From assembly GCF_030010375.1 (NCBI RefSeq), contig NZ_JASCRY010000002.1, positions 1 to 64,000 on the forward strand: a stretch of 64,000 nt of DNA, given 5' to 3'. This DNA is from Flavobacterium yafengii (GTDB lineage: Bacteria > Bacteroidota > Bacteroidia > Flavobacteriales > Flavobacteriaceae). Shown piece after piece: positions 57,579-64,000 of the stretch. A program made the translations under genes and the position numbers. Position 1 is the stretch's first letter. Every line of letters starts with the position of its first letter. The notes below the pieces were generated by a model. That model saw only the letters and a list, made by a program, of their open reading frames with translations, ran no database searches and was not told the DNA's origin.

Positions 57579-60080
57579 TTATTTGATTTTTTGTCGTTTA
57601 AATCGTTTGTAAATTTCTATCCAAAGAACTGAGACAAATCCCACTAAAATACTCAAGCAAATTTGAAATCCAGAAACCCTTTCGAACTCGAAAAAATGAG
57701 CAAATAAAGGAACAAACAACAATAAAACAGTGATTAGAATGGTTGCGCCGATAATCATTAAGACTAAATTATTTTTATATTTTAATGTTGTAAATATAGA
57801 ATAGTAAAAAGAACGGTTGGTGAGTGTCAAGAAAATATTGGAAGCAATCAAAGTGAGGAATACAACAGTTCTTGTGGCACTCTCGGAGCAATTGTCAGCC
57901 ACACAATATTGGTAGACAAATAAAAGTCCCAACGTAATTACAAGTCCTTGAATAATACTTATCGTTATTTCTTTCAGTTTAAAAAAGGTAGTGGTAAATG
58001 GTCTTGGTTCGAGTAGCATCAAATTGTGTTCCATGGGTTCGTTTTCATAAATTATAGAACACGTAGGTCCCATAATTATCTCCAGAAAAATGACATGAAC
58101 CGGAGAAAAAATATTTGGATAAATCCATCCTAAAGCCAAAGGAATAAGGACAATCATGATGATTGGGATATGTATAGAAATAATGTATTGTATGGCTTTT
58201 TTTAGATTATTATATATTTTACGGCCCATCGCAATGGCATCAATCATTTTTGAAAAATCATCCTCAATAAGGATAAGATTTGCGGCTTGTTTGGCAATTT
58301 CAGTTCCTTTTTTGCCCATTGCAATTCCTATGTGCGCTGATTTTAAAGCGGGTCCGTCATTTACACCATCGCCAGTCATGGCTACAATTTGATAGTTGTC
58401 TTTCAACGCTTTTATGATTTTGAGTTTGGCTTCAGGAAACATTCTTGTGAAAATGGCAGTTTCCATTACTTTTTCTTTCAAAGTGGTATCGTCCATTGCC
58501 ATTAATTCATCTCCATTTAGTGTTTTTTCTGCGTTTCGAAAACCAATTTGTTTGGCTATGGTGGCTGTTGTCGCTGCATTGTCCCCAGTAACTATCTTTA
58601 CTTGAATACCTGCCTTATAAAATGTTTCAAAAACTGCTTTTATATTCTCTTTTGGCGGGTCATAAAAAGCGACCAGCCCTTTGAAATCAAAAGAAAATTC
58701 CTGTTGCGTTTTGGGATAATCTGTTCCTGAAAATTTAGCAACGCCAACACCCAGCACTCGAAATCCCTCCGTTGCCATAGTTGTCATTGCTGCAAGAATT
58801 TGTTGTGTTTCTTTTTCGGATAGATTAGAGCATGCAATTAATGCTTCGGGAGCACCTTTGGCAGCAATAATTCTGGTTCCATTTTGGTTTTCAAAAACAT
58901 GGGTCATCATTGGAGGCTTTCCACACAATGGATATTCATGTATTAATTTGAAATTGGCTCGTTCATCTGGGATTTCTAATTTTGAATAGGCTTCATGTAA
59001 TGCAATTTCCATTGCGTCAAACGGAATAGGTTCACTGGCCCACATGGAAAGCGTTAATAATTCGAGTTCATCATTATTTAACTGCTTCTTTGGATTAGAT
59101 ATTTCATTCGATGAAAAAGTATACCATTGCGCCAAACTCATTTTGTTTTCGGTAATTGTTCCCGTTTTATCGGTGCAAATTACGGTGGCACTGCCCAGAG
59201 TTTCTACAGTTTTTGTTTGCTTGACAATTATTCCCATATTCATCAAGCGCCAGGCTCCAAGCGCCATAAAAGTGGTAAAGGCCACTGGAATTTCTTCAGG
59301 AATGATACTCATTGCTAAGGTTAAGGCTTTTAGTAAACTGTCCAGAACATCTTTGGAATTATAATAATTTATGATCCAAACAATACCAAAAATTCCCAAT
59401 CCTACAAAAGACATCTTTTTTACAAAGTTCCCAATTTGTATCTGCAAAGGCGTTTTTTCTTCGATAATTGTTTCCAGACTTTTGCCTATTTTTCCTAATT
59501 GGGTTTGGTTCCCAATGGCTATTACTTCACAAATGGCTAAACCGCTTGTGACAATTGTTCCAAGATATACCTGGTTGTTTTCGGACGTTTCATTTTTAAA
59601 GACAGCCAGCGATTCACCGGTAAGAATGGATTCATTTATTGAAAAATCATTAGACTTGATAATGATACCATCTGCCGGGATAAAGGTTCCTTCTTCCGTT
59701 TGGATGAAATCGCCTAAGACAATTTCCTCGTTCGGGATTTCTATAATTTCGCTATTGCGAATGACTTTACTTTTGGGTTGGGATAATTTTTTTAAAGCTT
59801 CGATTGCGTTTCGGCTTTTTGATTCTTGATAAAGCGATATCGTAGAAACTAATATAATAGCGACCGCCATAAAAATTCCGTTGCCAAAATCGCCAGTAAT
59901 AAAATAAATGCTGGTAGCCGTCAAAAGCAACAAAAACATAGGTTCTTTAACCATTTCGATTAGAGAAGTAAAGAAATTATTGTTGTCCTGATGTGTTATG
60001 GAATTTACTCCATATTTTGTTCTTGATTGCAAGACTTCATCATTTGAAAGTCCTTTTATTTGTTGTTGCGGTTCTGTCAT
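57579..60080 (-). CDS. P2-type cation-transporting ATPase
   Basis: This 833-residue P-type ATPase has the N-terminal cation ATPase domain (LSNDEVLQSRTKYG), actuator motif LTGESLAVF, membrane helix 4 with PEEIPVAF, phosphorylation site CTDKTGTITENK, nucleotide domain KGAPEA, hinge TGDGVNDGPALK and a C-terminal membrane bundle. It resembles Ca2+-type pumps of group P2, but helix 4 reads PEEIP instead of the classic PEGLP, so the ion (Ca2+, Mn2+ or Na+) is uncertain. The start is ATG at 60080 (MTEPQQQ); seven upstream codons are not family-like. Confidence 0.9.
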   Translation of the reverse strand: MTEPQQQIKGLSNDEVLQSRTKYGVNSITHQDNNNFFTSLIEMVKEPMFLLLLTATSIYFITGDFGNGIFMAVAIILVSTISLYQESKSRNAIEALKKLSQPKSKVIRNSEIIEIPNEEIVLGDFIQTEEGTFIPADGIIIKSNDFSINESILTGESLAVFKNETSENNQVYLGTIVTSGLAICEVIAIGNQTQLGKIGKSLETIIEEKTPLQIQIGNFVKKMSFVGLGIFGIVWIINYYNSKDVLDSLLKALTLAMSIIPEEIPVAFTTFMALGAWRLMNMGIIVKQTKTVETLGSATVICTDKTGTITENKMSLAQWYTFSSNEISNPKKQLNNDELELLTLSMWASEPIPFDAMEIALHEAYSKLEIPDERANFKLIHEYPLCGKPPMMTHVFENQNGTRIIAAKGAPEALIACSNLSEKETQQILAAMTTMATEGFRVLGVGVAKFSGTDYPKTQQEFSFDFKGLVAFYDPPKENIKAVFETFYKAGIQVKIVTGDNAATTATIAKQIGFRNAEKTLNGDELMAMDDTTLKEKVMETAIFTRMFPEAKLKIIKALKDNYQIVAMTGDGVNDGPALKSAHIGIAMGKKGTEIAKQAANLILIEDDFSKMIDAIAMGRKIYNNLKKAIQYIISIHIPIIMIVLIPLALGWIYPNIFSPVHVIFLEIIMGPTCSIIYENEPMEHNLMLLEPRPFTTTFFKLKEITISIIQGLVITLGLLFVYQYCVADNCSESATRTVVFLTLIASNIFLTLTNRSFYYSIFTTLKYKNNLVLMIIGATILITVLLLFVPLFAHFFEFERVSGFQICLSILVGFVSVLWIEIYKRFKRQKIK

Positions 60081-60205
60081 GGCAAAAAATAAATGAATCA
60101 AATTTCACAGATTATAAAAACGGAAGAAGTTGGATTAGAGAAAACTCTATAATGCAATTTAATCATTTATTATAAAATTTACTCGTTTTTTTGCATAAGA
60201 TTGTC

Positions 60206-60213
60206 TATATTTG
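60206..60213 (+). promoter_or_regulatory. Putative -7 element of guaB
   Basis: TATATTTG lies 29 bases before the guaB ATG and matches TANNTTTG. Confidence 0.5.
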
Positions 60214-60242
60214 CACGCAATTAAACTCCAACTACAATTGCA

Positions 60243-61715
60243 ATGATCGCACACAACTCTAAGATTATCGGTGAAGGATTAACTTACGATGATGTTCTAT
60301 TAGTTCCTAACTACTCAAATGTGCTTCCTCGCGAAGTGAGTATTCAATCAAAATTTTCAAGAAATATTACACTTAATGTTCCTATTGTATCTGCTGCTAT
60401 GGATACAGTTACCGAAAGTGCAATGGCAATTGCTATGGCGCAAGAAGGTGGAATTGGTGTTTTGCATAAAAATATGACAATCGAGCAACAAGCTGCGAAA
60501 GTTAGAAAAGTAAAACGTGCGGAGTCTGGAATGATTATCGATCCAGTTACTTTGCCATTGACTTCTACTGTTGCAGATGCTAAAAATGCGATGAAAGAAT
60601 TCGGTATTGGAGGTATTCCAATTGTAGATGAAAATCAAATATTAAAAGGAATCGTTACCAATAGAGATTTGCGTTTTGAAAAAAATAGTTCAAGACCTAT
60701 TGTTGAGGTAATGACCAGTGAAAACTTAGTAACTGTTGCCGAAGGTACTTCTCTGGAACAAGCAGAAGTCGTTTTGCAAGGTCATAAAATCGAAAAATTA
60801 CCTGTTGTAAATGCAGCATATAAATTAGTTGGTTTGATTACATTTAGAGACATCACTAAATTAACTCAAAAACCAAATGCAAATAAAGACAAATACGGAC
60901 GTTTACGTGTAGCTGCTGCATTAGGTGTAACTGCAGATGCTGTTGAAAGAGCGACTGCTTTGGTTAACGCTGGAGTAGATGCGGTTATAATCGATACCGC
61001 TCACGGACATACAAAAGGAGTGGTAGATGTACTAAAATTAGTGAAAGCTAAATTTCCTGACTTAGATGTTATTGTTGGTAATATTGCCACTGCTGAAGCA
61101 GCCAAATATCTTGTTGAAAATGGCGCAGATGGGGTAAAAGTAGGGATTGGACCAGGTTCTATCTGTACAACTCGTATTGTTGCGGGTGTTGGTTTTCCTC
61201 AGTTTTCTGCAGTACTTGAAGTAGCTGCAGCGATTAAAGGTACTGGCGTTCCAGTAATTGCTGATGGTGGAATTCGTTATACAGGTGATATTCCTAAAGC
61301 GATTGCTGCAGGTGCGGATTGTGTGATGTTAGGTTCATTACTGGCGGGTACTATGGAATCTCCTGGTGAAACTATTATTTTCGAAGGAAGAAAATTTAAA
61401 TCATACCGTGGAATGGGTTCTGTTGAAGCGATGCAAGAAGGTTCAAAAGACCGTTATTTCCAAGATGTGGAAGATGATGTTAAGAAATTAGTTCCGGAAG
61501 GAATTGTAGGACGTGTGCCTTATAAAGGAGAATTGAACGAAAGCATGCAACAATTCATTGGAGGTCTTCGTGCCGGAATGGGATATTGTGGCTCAAAAGA
61601 TATTCCTACATTACAAGAAACGGGACGTTTTGTTCGTATTACCGCAAGCGGAATCAACGAAAGTCATCCTCATAATGTAACTATTACAAAAGAAGCTCCG
61701 AATTATTCAAGATAA
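60243..61715 (+). CDS. guaB: IMP dehydrogenase
   Basis: This enzyme oxidises IMP to XMP with NAD, the first step to GMP. The 490-residue protein has a TIM barrel interrupted by two CBS domains (about 95-205), which may sense purine nucleotides. The catalytic loop is [18 protein letters not shown], with [29 protein letters not shown] and RGMGSVEAM following, and the YKG of the flap. Length is normal. It is a single gene with a terminator. Confidence 0.97.
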   Translation: MIAHNSKIIGEGLTYDDVLLVPNYSNVLPREVSIQSKFSRNITLNVPIVSAAMDTVTESAMAIAMAQEGGIGVLHKNMTIEQQAAKVRKVKRAESGMIIDPVTLPLTSTVADAKNAMKEFGIGGIPIVDENQILKGIVTNRDLRFEKNSSRPIVEVMTSENLVTVAEGTSLEQAEVVLQGHKIEKLPVVNAAYKLVGLITFRDITKLTQKPNANKDKYGRLRVAAALGVTADAVERATALVNAGVDAVIIDTAHGHTKGVVDVLKLVKAKFPDLDVIVGNIATAEAAKYLVENGADGVKVGIGPGSICTTRIVAGVGFPQFSAVLEVAAAIKGTGVPVIADGGIRYTGDIPKAIAAGADCVMLGSLLAGTMESPGETIIFEGRKFKSYRGMGSVEAMQEGSKDRYFQDVEDDVKKLVPEGIVGRVPYKGELNESMQQFIGGLRAGMGYCGSKDIPTLQETGRFVRITASGINESHPHNVTITKEAPNYSR

Positions 61716-61734
61716 TTTATAGTTTTAAAATCAT

Positions 61735-61787
61735 AAAAAAAGCATAATTAATTCCGTTTTAGGGTTTTAATTATGCTTTTTTATTGC
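61735..61787. terminator. Bidirectional terminator between guaB and the antiporter gene
   Basis: A long stem AAAAAGCATAATTAA/TTAATTATGCTTTTT (61735-61751 with 61767-61783) is bounded by A and T runs and serves both converging genes. Confidence 0.85.
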
Positions 61788-61795
61788 TTTAAACT

Positions 61796-63697
61796 TTAGT
61801 CCTGTAATTCAGAGGAATCAGACAAGTCAGCCAAATTATTTTTCAAATGTTGACTGTCCCAACTGTGATTGGTTGCGGCAACTTGGGAATAAATATCACT
61901 CTTTAATAATTGTTCTTGTAGTTCAAGTTCTTCCCTAATGGTAATCATATACGCCATTTTATCATGACGTTTTTCGGCCAGTTTACGTGTGGTAATTTCA
62001 TCGTATTTTATAAATTGTTGACCTTGTCTGGTAGCCGTATATTTTCGAAGACCTAATTCTACTAATGCATCAACACCCATATTTACAGCGCTATATAAAG
62101 TTTCTCTATAAATATGTTCCACTTTATGATCGATTAATTCGTAAGCATCATTTCGGTTTCGGGCACGAGTTAAGATTTTTAAATTTGGAAAGTGCTTTTT
62201 TAAGGTTTCAATGACTTGAAGATTTACGGTTGGATTATCTATAGCAGCGATGAAAACTTTAGCATTTTCACAACCGGCAGCTTTCAATAGTTCTAGCCGG
62301 GTTGCATCTCCATAATAGACTTTAAAGCCCATCTTCCGTAATAAATCGATTCGGTCTGAATCATAATCCAGAATTGTTGATTTTATTTGGTTTGCTCTTA
62401 ATAATCGCCCCACTGTACTTCCAAAATGTCCAAAACCAGCTATAATAACGGGATTGTCTTCGTCAATATAATCATTATCTTTTTTTATTTCTTTTTCCTG
62501 AGTTCGGGTGTTTGGATAAATTATTCGCTCATTTATTAGAAGCAAAAAAGGAGTTGCAACCATGCTCATGGCTATGACCGCCATAATTTGATTGGCTAAA
62601 ACATTAGGTACAATATTCAATTGCATGCAAAAACTCATGATTACAAAACCAAATTCTCCTGCTTGGCTTAAGCCAAAAGCAAAAAGCAGATTTTGATCCA
62701 ATTTCTTTTTGTAAAATCGACTGGTGAAAAATAGCACTATGAATTTTACTAAAGTTAGAATCGCTCCAAAGACAAAAATGAAAAATGGATTGTCAATAAT
62801 TAATTGAAAGTTTATTGAGGCACCGACACCCAGAAAAAACAATCCCAAAAGCAATCCTTTAAATGGTGCAATATCACCTTCTAATTCATGACGAAATTCG
62901 GAGTTAGCCAATACTACTCCCGCCATAAAAGCACCAAGCGCAGGACTTAATCCAATTAATTGCATCATGTATGAAACACCAACGACCAATAGTAATGCTG
63001 AAGCGGTAAACAATTCCTGTAACCTGGTTTTTGCAATTATGTGTAATAAGGGGACAAATAAAAAGCGACCTGCAAAATAGATTGTCGAAATAATTCCAAT
63101 TACGATTACCGTTTGTAACCAACTCGCATATCCCGTAATTAATGATTGTGGTGCATCATTTGTTGCTTCAAGATTGACTGTTGACAAAAGTGGTAAAAAG
63201 GCTAAAATTGGGATTACTGCTATATCTTGAAAAAGTAAAACAGCAAATGAGGAGCGTCCCACGGAAGTATTTGACAATCCTTTTTCTTTTAAAGTTTGCA
63301 ATACAATAGCAGTAGAAGACAAAGCTAATGCCAGTGAAATTGCTAATGTAGTTTCCCACTTCCAGTCCATAAAAAAAAGACATCCGATAAATAGAATAAG
63401 AGTGGTTCCTATCAATTGCAAAGATCCCATTCCAAGAATAAACTTCCGCATTTTCCAAAATTTGCTTGGTTCTAATTCTAAACCAATTAAAAATAACATC
63501 ATTACAACGCCAAATTCAGCAAAATGCATAATATCCTGACCTTCCTGACCAATAAAACCAAGTACATAGGGACCAATCACTATTCCGGCCAATAAATAGC
63601 CTAAAATAGAACTCAAACCTAATTTTTTAGCAATAGGTACACAAATTACCGCAGCTGTTAAATAAATGATTGCCTGAAGTAAAAAATTCGTATCCAT
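61796..63697 (-). CDS. Kef-type K+/H+ antiporter with RCK domain
   Basis: This 633-residue inner-membrane protein has a CPA2-type antiporter domain of about 12-13 helices (1-385, with GVVMMLFLIGLELEP and GFVLA-type ion-path motifs such as GAFMAGVVLANSEF) and a cytoplasmic RCK/TrkA-N domain (about 410-540, VIIAGFGHFGSTVGRLL, DYDSDRIDLLRKMG, YYGDATRLELLKAAG). KefB/KefC proteins exchange K+ for H+ and are gated by glutathione adducts in E. coli; glutathione control is unproven in flavobacteria. The regulator-like KefF/G partner lies just upstream on the same strand. Confidence 0.92.
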   Translation of the reverse strand: MDTNFLLQAIIYLTAAVICVPIAKKLGLSSILGYLLAGIVIGPYVLGFIGQEGQDIMHFAEFGVVMMLFLIGLELEPSKFWKMRKFILGMGSLQLIGTTLILFIGCLFFMDWKWETTLAISLALALSSTAIVLQTLKEKGLSNTSVGRSSFAVLLFQDIAVIPILAFLPLLSTVNLEATNDAPQSLITGYASWLQTVIVIGIISTIYFAGRFLFVPLLHIIAKTRLQELFTASALLLVVGVSYMMQLIGLSPALGAFMAGVVLANSEFRHELEGDIAPFKGLLLGLFFLGVGASINFQLIIDNPFFIFVFGAILTLVKFIVLFFTSRFYKKKLDQNLLFAFGLSQAGEFGFVIMSFCMQLNIVPNVLANQIMAVIAMSMVATPFLLLINERIIYPNTRTQEKEIKKDNDYIDEDNPVIIAGFGHFGSTVGRLLRANQIKSTILDYDSDRIDLLRKMGFKVYYGDATRLELLKAAGCENAKVFIAAIDNPTVNLQVIETLKKHFPNLKILTRARNRNDAYELIDHKVEHIYRETLYSAVNMGVDALVELGLRKYTATRQGQQFIKYDEITTRKLAEKRHDKMAYMITIREELELQEQLLKSDIYSQVAATNHSWDSQHLKNNLADLSDSSELQD

Positions 63698-63698
63698 A

Positions 63699-64000
63699 TT
63701 AAGTCAGTATTGTTGCAAACCATTCATTCAAATAGTGGTGTTGCAAAATTTCATCCGTATCTAAATTATTGTTTTCTAAATAGTCCAAAAAATAACCATA
63801 AATCAAACCATTTTTTTCATAATCTTCCTTTTCCATATTATGTGTTCCATGTACTACAAAAGGTGGTAAATAAATCATATTACACACTTTTGCAGTTTGG
63901 TTAAAGGGTTCCAATAATTCAAGAATACTATAGCGATCACTACCCGTTTCACAATAATTTTCCTTATTGCCTCCAGTTGTAATGACCTGAAAAATAATTT
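63699..64000 (-). CDS. KefF/KefG-like NAD(P)H oxidoreductase, C-terminal part (cut by window edge)
   Basis: The reading frame is open to the right edge, so only the C-terminal 100 residues or so are present. VITTGGNKENYC, DRYSILELLEPFNQTAKVC and MIYLPPFVVHGTHNM match the flavodoxin-like ancillary subunits KefF/KefG, which bind FMN and NAD(P)H and stimulate the Kef antiporter. The gene ends one base before the antiporter gene, supporting a two-gene operon. The true start lies outside the window, so the full length is unknown. Confidence 0.88.
   Translation of the reverse strand, partial: IIFQVITTGGNKENYCETGSDRYSILELLEPFNQTAKVCNMIYLPPFVVHGTHNMEKEDYEKNGLIYGYFLDYLENNNLDTDEILQHHYLNEWFATILT

Noticed and set aside
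59371..59829. 152-codon open frame on the plus strand, opposite the P-type ATPase
   Set aside because: It is antisense to conserved actuator-domain sequence and has no family match.

Overview
The window is a stretch of chromosome from an AT-rich member of the Bacteroidota, almost certainly a Flavobacterium or close relative. The evidence is a monomeric NADP isocitrate dehydrogenase, an extended NusB, a fused cyclophilin-FKBP isomerase, a DUF3276/PUR protein, sigma/FecR/TonB-receptor and DUF4249/TonB-receptor pairs, and promoters of the flavobacterial TTG-N(16-23)-TANNTTTG type instead of E. coli-like boxes. Shine-Dalgarno sequences are weak or absent.

Layout. 1-310 is the 3' end of an rRNA operon: 5S rRNA, its terminator, and a second degraded copy of that terminator. 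310-1140 is a methyltransferase pseudogene with two in-frame stops. 1288-11932 holds core metabolism: phosphatase PafA, lysine biosynthesis (lysA), glutamate synthase (gltB-gltD) and sucC. 12156-20281 has SelO, two small proteins, a PLP enzyme paired with a dipeptide epimerase, an esterase, a TerB-like protein and uvrB. 20407-25790 is an ECF sigma / FecR anti-sigma / STN-type TonB receptor operon, a complete cell-surface signalling unit. 26252-32199 has rlmF, a lipoprotein hydrolase, thiN and a DUF4249 lipoprotein with its TonB receptor. 32353-37355 has icd, rplS, trmD, a dispersed-repeat-like element with a 54-bp perfect palindrome, and the isomerase fusion. 37449-43417 is rich in alpha/beta hydrolases and also holds a membrane-anchored GltB-like FMN protein with a Gre/Rnk-like protein, CsaA and a sulfurtransferase. 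43508-48426 has DUF3276, an ABC exporter, leucine dehydrogenase, nusB and yajC. 48503-51821 has a Lys/Ala-rich histone-H1-like protein, a YdeI/DUF1801 protein, pepT and a secreted coiled-coil protein. 52137-57569 has pyrD, the SatD-like/DUF3307 pair with a phased operator array shared with HMG-CoA lyase, and a lipoprotein/DUF5723 pair. 57579-64000 has a P-type ATPase, guaB, and a Kef-type K+/H+ antiporter with its KefF/KefG-like oxidoreductase cut by the window edge.

Most of the window is conserved housekeeping sequence, with no phage, insertion sequence, tRNA or CRISPR array recognised. The least explained parts are: (1) the SatD-like/DUF3307 operon, where a cyclase- or GGDEF-like N-terminus is joined to a DNA-binding C-terminus behind three identical-period 18-bp sites; (2) the 54-bp palindrome element at about 36.2 kb; (3) the doubly nonsense-mutated methyltransferase; (4) the H1-like tail protein; and (5) a GC-richer in-frame insertion in rlmF. 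Nothing was computed with search tools, so family assignments rest on recognised motifs and recalled family features.
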